From: an uncultured Pelagibacteraceae bacterium
GTDB lineage: Bacteria > Pseudomonadota > Alphaproteobacteria > Pelagibacterales > Pelagibacteraceae
Assembly: GCA_902618695.1 (NCBI GenBank)
Contig: CACNCB010000006.1
Span: forward strand, 1 to 61,241
DNA: 61,241 nt
Reading direction: 5' to 3'
In this document: one piece after another, positions 1 through 8,304 of the stretch
How the letters are laid out: each line of letters opens with the position of its first letter
Position numbering within the stretch: position 1 is the first letter of the stretch
Position numbers and translations under genes: made by a program
The notes under the pieces: generated by a model
The model's input: only the letters and a program-made list of their open reading frames with translations
The model's database searches: none
Told to the model about the DNA's origin: nothing

Positions 1-765
1 ATCATTTGGGTCAATATGATTTTCAAAATTATCAATTAAATTTTTAATCATAACTTTTGCTTTTTCAGCATTACCTAATAAAACTTTGATTACTTGTTGA
101 ACATCAACATTTTCGTGATCCGGATGCCAACAATCAAAATCAGTTACCATTGAAACAGATGCATATCGCATTTCAGCCTCTCTTGCTAATTTTGCCTCAG
201 GCATGTTTGTCATTCCAATTACATCTGCTTTCCAAGATCTATATAAATTAGACTCTGCTAATGTAGAAAATTGAGGCCCTTCCATAACTACATATGTTCC
301 ATTTCTTTGATGGTCTATGTTTGATTTTTTAATTGCCTCTTCGCATGCATTCATTAATCCGTTAGAGGTTGGGTGAGCCATTGATACATGAGCAACAATC
401 TCGTCATCAAAAAAAGTTTTATTTCTTGCGAAAGTCCTATCTATAAACTGATCTACAATTACAAATTTTCCAGGAGGTAAATTTTCCTTAAGAGAACCAA
501 CAGCTGATACAGAAACAATATCTGTTACACCTAACTGCTTAAGTGAATCTATGTTTGCTCTAAAATTTATATTTGAAGGAGAAACAAAGTGCCCCCTTCC
601 GTGTCTTGGTAAAAAATAAACTTCCTTACCATTATATTTAGTTTTTAAAATCTGATCGGATGGTTTTCCCCATGGAGTTTGTAAATCAATTAATTCACGT
701 ACTTTGAACTCCTCAACGTCATAAAGTCCGCTTCCACCTATTATTGCTAATTTATTAGTTGTCAT
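1..765 (-). CDS. mtnP: S-methyl-5'-thioadenosine phosphorylase (3' end cut by window)
   Basis: I translated this from the reverse strand; it starts at ATG 765 and is still open at base 1. The N-terminus contains IIGGSGLY, the phosphate-binding start of the PNP/MTAP phosphorylase family, followed by LPRHGRGH, a family block with GPQFSTLAE, and GMTNMPEAKLAREAE. The last is the MTAP signature region that contacts base and ribose. The enzyme splits methylthioadenosine (from polyamine synthesis) into adenine and 5-methylthioribose-1-phosphate in the cytoplasm. It is divergent from apt across 41 bases, and Apt uses the adenine it makes, so the pair forms a short salvage unit. About 255 residues are visible, so only a short C-terminal piece is missing. 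Plain purine nucleoside phosphorylase is less likely because of the motifs and the apt neighbour. Confidence 0.93.
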   Translation of the reverse strand, partial: MTTNKLAIIGGSGLYDVEEFKVRELIDLQTPWGKPSDQILKTKYNGKEVYFLPRHGRGHFVSPSNINFRANIDSLKQLGVTDIVSVSAVGSLKENLPPGKFVIVDQFIDRTFARNKTFFDDEIVAHVSMAHPTSNGLMNACEEAIKKSNIDHQRNGTYVVMEGPQFSTLAESNLYRSWKADVIGMTNMPEAKLAREAEMRYASVSMVTDFDCWHPDHENVDVQQVIKVLLGNAEKAKVMIKNLIDNFENHIDPND

Positions 766-792
766 AATTAAAAATATATTTATTTATACTTT

Positions 793-798
793 TATAAT
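793..798 (+). promoter_or_regulatory. Possible -10 element for apt
   Basis: A perfect TATAAT sits 8 bases before the apt ATG in the 41-base gap shared with divergent mtnP. No matching -35 hexamer is obvious, and such matches are common by chance in DNA this A+T-rich, so the call rests on position. Confidence 0.3.
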
Positions 799-806
799 AA
801 ACGATT

Positions 807-1334
807 ATGAACTTAAAAAACTTTATAAGATCGATACCAGATTATCCAAAAAAAGGTATTTTATTTAGAGATATAACAACATTAATTAAAGATGAACACG
901 CTTTTGCCGAAACAATAAATCTAATTGTGCAAAGATCGAAAAAATATAATTTCACTAAAATTGCAGCAGTAGAGTCCAGAGGTTTTGTCTTTGCATCAGC
1001 TGTTTCTTATATTTTAAAAAAACCATTTATAATGCTTAGAAAAAAAAACAAATTACCTGCAGACGTTCATTCAATAGATTTCGAGCTAGAATATGGTACA
1101 GCAACAATTGAGGTTCATAAAGATTCAATAAATAAGAACGATTCTGTTCTAATAATTGATGATTTAATAGCAACCGGAGGAACAGCTTACGCTGCAGCAA
1201 AACTAATAGAGATGTCAAAAGGAAAAGTCGCTGCATTTATTTTTGTTATAAATTTATTTGATTTAGGTGGATCAGATGGTTTAATCAAAAAGAATTACTA
1301 TGTTGAAAATTTAATTGATTTTCCAGGTCATTAA
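807..1334 (+). CDS. apt: Adenine phosphoribosyltransferase
   Basis: Apt makes AMP from adenine and PRPP in purine salvage. At 175 residues it has the usual length. The N-terminal IPDYPKKGILFRDITTL segment is diagnostic of Apt. AAVESRGF (about residues 53-60) is the adenine-side block, and VLIIDDLIATGGTA (114-127) is the PRPP-binding loop with its paired aspartates. The start lies in a 41-base gap shared with divergent mtnP; TATAAT at 793-798 is only 8 bases from the ATG, so the transcript may be almost leaderless. The gene ends 3 bases before the stop of the convergent FkbM-family gene. Confidence 0.96.
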   Translation: MNLKNFIRSIPDYPKKGILFRDITTLIKDEHAFAETINLIVQRSKKYNFTKIAAVESRGFVFASAVSYILKKPFIMLRKKNKLPADVHSIDFELEYGTATIEVHKDSINKNDSVLIIDDLIATGGTAYAAAKLIEMSKGKVAAFIFVINLFDLGGSDGLIKKNYYVENLIDFPGH

Positions 1335-1337
1335 ATT

Positions 1338-2033
1338 TTATATACTCATTAATTTATTCATTTTATCTTTGTAAACTGAGTCAATATAAATTGAAGTAAC
1401 ACCAAATTTAGATGCTAAAAAATATTTATTTTTAGAGATTAAAATATGAATATCAGAACTTAAAATATCATCTAGATGATAAGAATTATGCTCTATACTG
1501 ATTAATTGAGGTCTATATTTATCAAAATTAAATTCTGAAATAACTTTAAAATCGTGTCCTTCAGCATCAATATTTAAAAAATTAAACTTATCAATGCCAA
1601 GTTCCTCTAAAAGTGTATTTAATTTATAAGCCTTAATGTTAACTGTGTTTTCTGATTGACCTTCTAAAGAATTCTGTTGATTGATTAAGCCATTTTCATG
1701 ATAATGTGTATTTCCATCAAAGTCTGTAATAGCTGCTCTTATATTTTTATCTTTGGGCCTGGATATATTAAACAAATCAATTGATGCTTGGCTTAAATCT
1801 ACGTTTACACCACTCCAACCTGACTTATGTAAATAATTAGTTAGTGAGCCTTTAATTGGGTGATAGCATCCGATATCAACATATAAACCTTTTTTTACAT
1901 TTTTAAAAAATCTTCTTATAAAAATATCTTCACCATACTCACCTAGATGAGAATTTTTAAATGAATTTTTAAATATTTTTAATCTTTTATAAAAAAAATA
2001 AAAAATTTTATTTTGGAGTAATATTTTTTTCAT
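1338..2033 (-). CDS. FkbM-family SAM-dependent methyltransferase
   Basis: This is a 231-residue methyltransferase. GEYGEDIFI (31-39) is followed by VDIGCYHP (52-59), the glycine-rich SAM site, and a later acidic residue after GVNVD. NIDAEGHD (154-161) is the hallmark FkbM motif. FkbM proteins O-methylate sugars or polyketides; beside glycosyltransferases and dTDP-sugar genes the likely target is a surface glycan sugar hydroxyl (inference). It follows the upstream glycosyltransferase gene by 9 bases on the same strand, so the two are probably one transcript. The first 30 residues are basic and aromatic, which might attach it to the membrane. The exact acceptor cannot be read from sequence. Confidence 0.85.
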   Translation of the reverse strand: MKKILLQNKIFYFFYKRLKIFKNSFKNSHLGEYGEDIFIRRFFKNVKKGLYVDIGCYHPIKGSLTNYLHKSGWSGVNVDLSQASIDLFNISRPKDKNIRAAITDFDGNTHYHENGLINQQNSLEGQSENTVNIKAYKLNTLLEELGIDKFNFLNIDAEGHDFKVISEFNFDKYRPQLISIEHNSYHLDDILSSDIHILISKNKYFLASKFGVTSIYIDSVYKDKMNKLMSI

Positions 2034-2042
2034 AAATAATAA

Positions 2043-2936
2043 TTATACTCTATACCATGATTTTTTTCCCAACATAGAATTTGATAAGCCAAGAAATCTA
2101 AATAAGTGTTTTGTGTACTTATATTTATTTAATAATAACCCAAAAAAAATAAATTTAACAAAACTTTTAATCAATTGTCCGACTAATAATTTAAACGCAT
2201 AATTGTAACTATAATTTTTTTTGTAATAATAAAAAGATGACCACATTAAATGCCAATTTCTTAATTTTAAATATGTATATTTTTTATCTGGCTCAGTTGC
2301 GAAAGAACCCTTTTCTCCATAATGGTCGATTATTAAATCTTTACTACTAAATACATTACCTCCATTTAACTTTACATTTCTACACAAATCAGTTTCTTCA
2401 TAAAATAAAAAGAAATTATCATCAAAAATATTTTTATTAGCAAATTTATCTAAATCGATTAACATTGAGCATCCAACAACCCAATCGACACTTTGTAAAT
2501 TATTTTTATCTACAGTTATATTTGGATTGTATCCTTTGTAATTAATTAAGCCGTATGCAGGCTTATTCATTTTACCCTTCTGGTACTGGGATCCGATTAT
2601 ACTAAAGTCAATATTATCATTTAAGTAATTTTGTATTTTTTCAAAATAACCATCTAAAAATATCAAATCTGGATTCAAAATTAGCACATATCTCGTTTTA
2701 ACCTTGGAAATGCCATAATTATGACCACCCGAATATCCAAGATTGCTACCAGTACAAATTATATTAATATTATAATTTAGATCACTTAAATAATCTTTGT
2801 TTTCAAACTTATTTGAGTTTTCTATTATATTAATAGCAATTGAGTTGTTTATGGATTTAATACAATTTTTTAAAATTTCTTTGTCTGTTTTATAAGTCAA
2901 GATGTTAATAGTCAGATTAGATAAATTGCTGCTCAT
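2043..2936 (-). CDS. Family 2 glycosyltransferase (rhamnosyltransferase-like)
   Basis: This 297-residue GT-A-fold protein has a beta-alpha start (TINILTYKTD), NLGYSGGHNYGI (65-76) typical of rhamnosyltransferase-like GT2 enzymes, and LNPDLIF (87-93), which supplies the DxD-like metal/nucleotide site. FLFYEETDLCRNVK further on is the usual acceptor/base region. The C-terminal part is aromatic and basic and may lie on the inner membrane. It probably adds a sugar, perhaps the product of the nearby rfb genes, to a lipid-linked surface polysaccharide in the cytoplasm. It is divergent from rfbB across 69 bases. Donor and linkage are unknown. Confidence 0.85.
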   Translation of the reverse strand: MSSNLSNLTINILTYKTDKEILKNCIKSINNSIAINIIENSNKFENKDYLSDLNYNINIICTGSNLGYSGGHNYGISKVKTRYVLILNPDLIFLDGYFEKIQNYLNDNIDFSIIGSQYQKGKMNKPAYGLINYKGYNPNITVDKNNLQSVDWVVGCSMLIDLDKFANKNIFDDNFFLFYEETDLCRNVKLNGGNVFSSKDLIIDHYGEKGSFATEPDKKYTYLKLRNWHLMWSSFYYYKKNYSYNYAFKLLVGQLIKSFVKFIFFGLLLNKYKYTKHLFRFLGLSNSMLGKKSWYRV

Positions 2937-3005
2937 TTTAAGTTCATTGTAATGAATAATAACTTTAATTATATACTCTTTTTTTTTATTAATGTAGAAA
3001 ATTAA

Positions 3006-4025
3006 ATGAAAAATATTATTGTAACTGGAGGTCTTGGATTTATAGGAAGTAATTTAATTGAGTTACTTTTAGAGAAAAAATTTAGAGTTATAAATATTGA
3101 TAAAGTCAGCTACGCATCGAACTTTTACAATACTAAAAAATTTCATAATCATAAAAAATATACTTTTATAAAAACAGATATAAATAATAAAAATAAAATT
3201 ATTAATATATTTAAAAAATATAAACCAAAAGGTATTTTTAATTTAGCTGCTGAGACTCATGTTGATAGATCAATAGATAATCCAATAAAATTTATTGAGT
3301 CTAATATTGTTGGAGTTTTTAATATTTTAGAAGCTTTTAAAGAATTTAATAAAAAACATAAAAAATCAAAACTGGTTCATATATCAACGGATGAGGTTTA
3401 CGGTGATATCATTAAAGGAAGATCTAATGAGAAATGGGCATATAAACCAAGCTCACCCTATGCTGCAAGCAAAGCTGCATCAGATCATCTTGTATATTCA
3501 TATGTAAGAACGTTCGGTATATCGGCTATTGTAACAAATTGTTCAAATAATTATGGACCAAAACAGCATCCAGAAAAACTAATTCCAAAAATGATTTATA
3601 ATATTTTAAACAACAGAGAATTACCCATCTATGGCAATGGAAAAAATTCTAGAGAATGGATTTATGTAAAAGATCATTGTGAAGCGCTCCTTAAGGTCTT
3701 CTATTTAGGAAAAGTAGGAGAGTTTTACAATATAGGTTCAAATAAAAATCTAAATAATATTCAAATCACAAAAAAATTATTAAAAGTAGCAAAAAAATAT
3801 CTGGTGCTAGGCACAAAAGTGAAAATTAAATTCATAAAAGATAGACCTGGACATGATATAAGATATGCACTTGATAGTAAAAAAATTCAAAAAAAAATGA
3901 ATTGGAAATCTAAAACAAACTTAGAAAGAGGATTAAATAAAACTTTTGAATGGTATTTTAATAACAAAAAGTTTTATAAACAATTGTCAAAAAAAGATAT
4001 TTTAAATAGGTTGGGAAATAAATAA
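3006..4025 (+). CDS. rfbB: dTDP-glucose 4,6-dehydratase
   Basis: RfbB converts dTDP-glucose to dTDP-4-keto-6-deoxyglucose, the branch point to rhamnose and other deoxysugars. It is an extended SDR protein of 339 residues: TGGLGFIGSN (7-16) binds NAD, HISTDEVYG (125-133) holds the Thr-Asp-Glu catalytic triad, and YAASKAASD (152-160) the Tyr-x-x-x-Lys pair. NCSNNYGP, GNGKNSREWIYVKDH and DRPGHDIRYALD match the RfbB substrate region. The stop overlaps the rfbA start (TAATG at 4023-4027), so the genes are translationally coupled. Codons are strikingly AAA-rich, as in the rest of this island. Confidence 0.95.
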   Translation: MKNIIVTGGLGFIGSNLIELLLEKKFRVINIDKVSYASNFYNTKKFHNHKKYTFIKTDINNKNKIINIFKKYKPKGIFNLAAETHVDRSIDNPIKFIESNIVGVFNILEAFKEFNKKHKKSKLVHISTDEVYGDIIKGRSNEKWAYKPSSPYAASKAASDHLVYSYVRTFGISAIVTNCSNNYGPKQHPEKLIPKMIYNILNNRELPIYGNGKNSREWIYVKDHCEALLKVFYLGKVGEFYNIGSNKNLNNIQITKKLLKVAKKYLVLGTKVKIKFIKDRPGHDIRYALDSKKIQKKMNWKSKTNLERGLNKTFEWYFNNKKFYKQLSKKDILNRLGNK

Positions 4026-4891
4026 TGATTAAAAAAGGAATTATACTTGCTGGTGGAAAAGGTACGAGAATGAGTCCTTTAACAAAAGCAGTTAATAAGC
4101 AGCTTTTACCAATTTATGATAAACCTTTAATTTTTTATCCTTTATCAATTCTTATGTTAGCAAATATAAGAGAAATTTTAATTATTGTTAATGAAGGGCA
4201 GCTTGATCAATATAAAAAAATATTACCTAGTGGTGATAATTTAGGTTTGAAAATAACATACAAAGAACAGTCCTCACCTAGAGGTTTACCAGACGCTTTT
4301 CTTTTAGGAGAAAAATTTATTAACAAAAGTAATGTTGCTCTAATTCTCGGTGACAATTTTTTTTATGGGCAAAATCTCACTAAAAATCTTATTAATTGTT
4401 CTAAACTTAAAAATGGTGCAAAAATTTTGTTACATAAAGTTCCAAAACCTGAAATTTTTGGCGTAGCTAAAGTAGATAAAAAAAACAAAATAACCCAAAT
4501 AAAAGAAAAACCAAAAAAATTTTTGTCAGATCAAGCAATAACCGGAATTTATTTTTTTGATAAAGATGTAGTTAAATATGCTAAACAACTTAAACCTTCA
4601 AATAGAGGAGAGTTGGAGATTGTAGATTTACTTAACAAATATAAGAAAAAAAATAAATTAAGTGCTGATTTTATTGGAAGAGGTGGCGCATGGCTAGATA
4701 CAGGATCAATGGAGGATTATTATAAAACAACTGCTTTTGTTTCGGCAATTGAAAATAGACAAGGTCTTAAAATTGCATGCCTTGAAGAAATAGCATTTAA
4801 TAAAAAATGGATTAAAAAAAAACATATTAATAATGCTATTAAATTCTATGGTAATTGTGATTATTCAAAGTATTTAAGAAAATTAATATAA
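4025..4891 (+). CDS. rfbA: Glucose-1-phosphate thymidylyltransferase
   Basis: RfbA makes dTDP-glucose from dTTP and glucose-1-phosphate, the first step of the dTDP-deoxysugar pathway. Its 288 residues match the family. GGKGTRMSPLT (10-20) is the nucleotide-binding loop. KQLLPIYDKPLIFYPLS, ILGDNFFYG and GAWLDTGSMEDY are all classic RmlA blocks. The gene overlaps rfbB by one base and is followed directly by rfbC with no spacer. RmlA is normally feedback-inhibited by dTDP-rhamnose, but nothing in the sequence shows whether that holds here. Confidence 0.95.
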   Translation: MIKKGIILAGGKGTRMSPLTKAVNKQLLPIYDKPLIFYPLSILMLANIREILIIVNEGQLDQYKKILPSGDNLGLKITYKEQSSPRGLPDAFLLGEKFINKSNVALILGDNFFYGQNLTKNLINCSKLKNGAKILLHKVPKPEIFGVAKVDKKNKITQIKEKPKKFLSDQAITGIYFFDKDVVKYAKQLKPSNRGELEIVDLLNKYKKKNKLSADFIGRGGAWLDTGSMEDYYKTTAFVSAIENRQGLKIACLEEIAFNKKWIKKKHINNAIKFYGNCDYSKYLRKLI

Positions 4892-5410
4892 ATGAAAATT
4901 TCTAAAACAAAATTTAAAGGTTTGTTGATTTTTGAGTCCAGCAATTTTTATGATAACAGAGGTTATTTTAGAGAATTGACTTATCAAAAATATATTAAAG
5001 AAAAACTAATTTTTACGGTTGTATCTAAATCAAAAAAAAATGTTTTAAGAGGGTTACATATGCAAACAAAATTTCAACAAGGCAAATATGTTTCTGTTGT
5101 AAAAGGTAAAATTTTGGATGTGGTAGTAGATTGTAGGAAAAATTCAAAAACATTTGGAAAATATTTTTCAATAGAGCTAAGTCAAAAAAACTCAAAATCT
5201 ATTTATATCCCACCAGGATTTATTCATGGGTTTCTAGGCAGAGAAAAAGAAAATATTGTAGTTTATAGTTGTACAAACTATAGAAATAAAAATTCTGAGA
5301 TAGGTATCATTTGGAATGATAAAAAACTTAATATAGATTGGAAAATTAAAAAACCTATTTTATCAAAAAAAGATAACCAAAATATACCATTTGAAAAATT
5401 AAAAATTTAA
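4892..5410 (+). CDS. rfbC: dTDP-4-dehydrorhamnose 3,5-epimerase family protein
   Basis: RfbC epimerises C3 and C5 of dTDP-4-keto-6-deoxyglucose. The 172-residue cupin-like protein has RGLHMQ with the catalytic-type His at 56, QQGKYVSVVKGKILDVVVDCR in two overlapping family blocks, and IPPGFIHGFL with His112. Near residue 130 the usual YKTTDYY block reads VYSCTNYRNK, so the residues around the second catalytic tyrosine are not typical. A change in product (for example single epimerisation) is possible but cannot be decided from sequence. It lies directly between rfbA and the DUF4422 gene without spacers. Confidence 0.9.
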   Translation: MKISKTKFKGLLIFESSNFYDNRGYFRELTYQKYIKEKLIFTVVSKSKKNVLRGLHMQTKFQQGKYVSVVKGKILDVVVDCRKNSKTFGKYFSIELSQKNSKSIYIPPGFIHGFLGREKENIVVYSCTNYRNKNSEIGIIWNDKKLNIDWKIKKPILSKKDNQNIPFEKLKI

Positions 5411-6220
5411 ATGAATAATCTTAAAATGTATTGTATTTGCATACATAATAATCTTTTAAACAAAGTTAGGAAGTTAGATTATATTCCTGTAGGTCTTGGT
5501 AATGAAAGTTTTAGTTCTGAATGGCTTAGGGATAATACAAAAGAAAATATTTCAAATAAAAATAAGTATTATGGTGAATATTCTTTTCATTATTGGTTTT
5601 GGAAAAATGAAATGAAAAATATTGAAAAAAACACTTGGATTGGTTTTTGCGCTTATAGAAGATTTTGGGTAAATCCATATGAAATAAATAAAGAAGTTAA
5701 TTTGAATAATAAAATATTGAAAAAAATTCCTACAAAATGGGAACAGTATGACGTGATACTTGGTGATCAAATAAAAATAAATGAAATACCTTTGATAAAA
5801 ATTTTTAAATATGGGAAAATTTCATTAATAAAAAATCCAAGAGCTTTTTTTAAAAACAATCGAACTATAAAATTTCATTTTGATATGTTTCATGGAAATG
5901 GAGTTTTAGATTTAGCTATTGATCAATTAAATCATAGTGACCGAGAGGATTTTAGAAATTACGTTAATACAAGAATAACTTATAATCAAGGTAATATGTA
6001 TATATGTAAATCAAAAAACATAATGAACAATTATTATGAAACAATTTTTAGTTGGCTTGAAAAGTGTGAAAAAGTTTTTGGATTTAATTTAAAAGGTTAT
6101 GGAAAAATAAGAATTTATGCTTTTTTAGCTGAAAGATTTTTACCATTTTGGTTTACAAAGTACACAAATTATCTTGAAAACCCAATTATGTTTAAAGATT
6201 TAAGAGAAGAAAATTTATAA
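5411..6220 (+). CDS. DUF4422-like glycosyltransferase
   Basis: This 269-residue protein resembles the DUF4422 family of capsule/exopolysaccharide glycosyltransferases. The GEYSFHYWFWKN block (55-66) and WIGFCAYRRFW (76-86) correspond to the family's conserved 'GE...YWxWKN' and 'IGxCxYRRYF' segments. There is no signal peptide, so it should work on the cytoplasmic side. It begins on the base after the rfbC stop and precedes a sugar C-methyltransferase, which places it in the same glycan operon. I recognise the family only by these blocks; donor, acceptor and even transferase activity are inferred. Confidence 0.7.
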   Translation: MNNLKMYCICIHNNLLNKVRKLDYIPVGLGNESFSSEWLRDNTKENISNKNKYYGEYSFHYWFWKNEMKNIEKNTWIGFCAYRRFWVNPYEINKEVNLNNKILKKIPTKWEQYDVILGDQIKINEIPLIKIFKYGKISLIKNPRAFFKNNRTIKFHFDMFHGNGVLDLAIDQLNHSDREDFRNYVNTRITYNQGNMYICKSKNIMNNYYETIFSWLEKCEKVFGFNLKGYGKIRIYAFLAERFLPFWFTKYTNYLENPIMFKDLREENL

Positions 6221-6223
6221 TTG

Positions 6224-7408
6224 ATGAAAAAAACTAATTTTTTAGATTTAGGAAATCAACCTTTTGCTAATAACTATTTAACAAAAAAAAATTTATTTAA
6301 AAAAGAAAAAAAATATAGATTAAAAGTATGCTTTGATAGCCTCACAAAATTAGTATCTATAGAAAAAATATTTTCTAGTAAATTGATGTTTAATAACACC
6401 TATCCTTACAGATCATCGATGTCTAAAACAATGATAAAATCTTTTAAAGAATTATCAAAATTAATTGATAAAAAATTTAAACCTAAAAAAATTTTAGAAA
6501 TTGGAAGTAATGATGGGGCTTTTATAAAAAATTTTAAAAAAAATAAAACTATTGGTGTTGAACCATGTGCAAATGTTGAAAAAATTACAAAAAAACTAAA
6601 TTATAATACCTATCCTGAATATTGGTCCAAAAAGCTTTCTAGGAAACTTTTTAAAAAATTTGGTGAAGTTGATGTTATTTATTCAGCAAATACAATAAGT
6701 CATATTAAAAATTTGGACGAAGTCTTTAAAGGAATTAATCTTATTTTATCTGAAAAAGGAATTCTTATTTTAGAAGATCCATCTTTACTTGAATGCTTAA
6801 AAAGAAATACCTATGATCAATTTTACAATGAACATATATATGTGTTTTCAACCATTGGATTAGAAAATGTTTTAAAAAAATATAATTTAAAAATATTTAA
6901 AATTGATAAATTAGATATACATGGTGGTTCAAATAGGTATTTTATTAAAAGAAAATCAAATCCCAAAAAAATTCATAAATCTGTAGCTCAACAAAGAAAA
7001 GCAGAAATCAGTTATGGTCTTAAAAATTATAAAACATATAAAAAGTTTGCCTCTAGAGTAAAAAGATCGAGAAAAATGTTAAAAAATATATTCAAAAAAT
7101 TAAAAAATAAAAATAAAACAATAATAGGTTATGGGGCTACAGCAAAATCAACTACAATTTTAAACTATTGTAATATTAATAATAAAACAATCGATTTTTT
7201 TTTAGATACAACAATAGATAAACAAAACAAATATACACCAGGAACAAAGATACCAATTCTAAAATACTTGGGTATAGATAGAAACAAAATAGATTATATT
7301 TTTCTTGGTGCATGGAATTTTAAAAATGAAATATTTAAAAAAGAAAAAAAATTTATTAAAAATGGTGGAAAATTTATAATACACACTCCATATCCAAAAA
7401 TTATATGA
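6224..7408 (+). CDS. NDP-hexose C-methyltransferase-like protein
   Basis: This 394-residue protein is built like TylCIII-type sugar C-methyltransferases: an N-terminal FLDLGNQPFANNYL block, a SAM domain with LEIGSNDGAFI (about 91-101), the NEHIYVFS and DIHGGSNRYF catalytic-region blocks, and a C-terminal domain with GYGATAKSTTILNY. Relatives begin with a CxxC...CxxC zinc-binding module. Here the first CxxC is absent and the second is reduced to one Cys in VCFDSLTKLVSI, so the zinc site is probably lost. ATG 6224 was chosen; an in-frame TTG at 6221 is the alternative. It would add a methyl branch to a dTDP-4-keto-sugar made by RfbA/B/C. The stop overlaps the next gene by 4 bases (ATGA). Confidence 0.82.
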   Translation: MKKTNFLDLGNQPFANNYLTKKNLFKKEKKYRLKVCFDSLTKLVSIEKIFSSKLMFNNTYPYRSSMSKTMIKSFKELSKLIDKKFKPKKILEIGSNDGAFIKNFKKNKTIGVEPCANVEKITKKLNYNTYPEYWSKKLSRKLFKKFGEVDVIYSANTISHIKNLDEVFKGINLILSEKGILILEDPSLLECLKRNTYDQFYNEHIYVFSTIGLENVLKKYNLKIFKIDKLDIHGGSNRYFIKRKSNPKKIHKSVAQQRKAEISYGLKNYKTYKKFASRVKRSRKMLKNIFKKLKNKNKTIIGYGATAKSTTILNYCNINNKTIDFFLDTTIDKQNKYTPGTKIPILKYLGIDRNKIDYIFLGAWNFKNEIFKKEKKFIKNGGKFIIHTPYPKII

Positions 7409-8118
7409 AAAAAATAATATTCACAGGTGGTAATGGAAGATTTGCAAAAGTATTTAAGAATTTTAAAACAAACTATAAAATCTTTTATCCAAATAAAAAA
7501 AACTTAAATATAAATAAACTTTATTCAATCAAAAAGTATGTGAGTAAAATTAAACCTGATTATCTTATTCATTGTGCCGCTTTATCTAGACCAATGAGTA
7601 TTCATGATCAGAATATAAACAAAAGTATAGATACAAATATTATTGGTACATCAAATATTGTAAAAATATGTAATCTATACAAAGTTAAATTAATTTATTT
7701 TTCTACAAATTATGTCTATCCAGGGACAAAAGGTAACTATAAAGAAAATGATCCTGTAATGCCTATTAATAAATATGCTATATCAAAACTTGGTGGAGAG
7801 TGTGCTGTTCAAATGTATAAAAACTCTTTGATATTAAGAATTTGTATGACTGAAAAACCATTTGTTCACAAACAAGCGTTCAACGATGTTGAAATGAATT
7901 TTATGTTCCATGAAGATTTAGCAAGAAACTTGCTAAAACTGATTAATAAGAAAGGAATTATAAATGTAGGTGGAAAAAAACAAAAAGTAATTAATTTTGC
8001 AAAAAAATATAATAAAAATATTAAATCTGTGTCAGCAAGAAAGATAATAAATAAACATTATCCTTTAAAACAGTCAATGAATATTGATAAGTTTTTGAAA
8101 ATATTAAAAAAAAAATAA
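7405..8118 (+). CDS. RmlD-like nucleotide-sugar reductase
   Basis: This is an SDR-fold protein with a Rossmann start (IIFTGGNGRFAKVF), STNYVYPGTKGNY and YAISKLGGE, corresponding to the dTDP-4-dehydrorhamnose reductase blocks 'STDYVFDGTKG...Y' and the catalytic Tyr-x-x-x-Lys. At 237 residues it is clearly shorter than usual RmlD (about 290) and lacks much of the C-terminal substrate region. It may reduce the 4-keto group of the sugar made by this cluster, perhaps a C-methylated one given its neighbour. It is the last gene of the glycan operon and stops 4 bases before the 3' end of the opposing tRNA-Met gene. Calling it rfbD itself is not justified. Confidence 0.75.
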   Translation: MKKIIFTGGNGRFAKVFKNFKTNYKIFYPNKKNLNINKLYSIKKYVSKIKPDYLIHCAALSRPMSIHDQNINKSIDTNIIGTSNIVKICNLYKVKLIYFSTNYVYPGTKGNYKENDPVMPINKYAISKLGGECAVQMYKNSLILRICMTEKPFVHKQAFNDVEMNFMFHEDLARNLLKLINKKGIINVGGKKQKVINFAKKYNKNIKSVSARKIINKHYPLKQSMNIDKFLKILKKK

Positions 8119-8122
8119 ATAT

Positions 8123-8199
8123 TGGTAGCGGGAAGTGGGATCGAACCACTGACCTCGGGCTTATGAGTCCCGCGCTCTAACCAACTGAGCTACCCCGCC
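8123..8199 (-). tRNA. tRNA-Met (CAT anticodon), CCA encoded
   Basis: Read on the minus strand this gives a 77-base tRNA. The acceptor begins GGCGGGG and closes with TCCCGCT plus ACCA (G-U at 1-72 and 7-66). The D arm is GCTCAGTTGGTTAGAGC, the anticodon loop CTCATAA lies in a GGG/CCC stem, and the T arm is AGTGG-TTCGATC-CCACT. The anticodon is CAU. The absence of a three-G-pair anticodon stem and the GGCGG...CGCTACCA ends fit elongator Met as in other alphaproteobacteria. Ile2 with modified C34 is the alternative. The 3' CCA is genomically encoded. Confidence 0.93.
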
Positions 8200-8246
8200 T
8201 TTAAATTAAGGTTGATTTATAATAGTTTTATTTTTTGTTTCAATAC

Positions 8247-8255
8247 TTATCCACA
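8247..8255 (+). promoter_or_regulatory. Isolated DnaA-box consensus
   Basis: TTATCCACA matches the strict DnaA box consensus exactly. It stands alone between the tRNA-Met gene and guaC. One box does not make an origin, but it could be a DnaA-responsive promoter site for guaC, or chance. Confidence 0.35.
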
Positions 8256-8304
8256 GCTAATAATTAAATTGAATTATCAATATTCAAAGGTACTTTTAGG
8301 GACA

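Noticed and set aside
8123..8199. Prophage or integrase-driven island at tRNA-Met.
   Set aside because: No integrase gene is present, and no second copy of the tRNA 3' end was seen by eye in the window.
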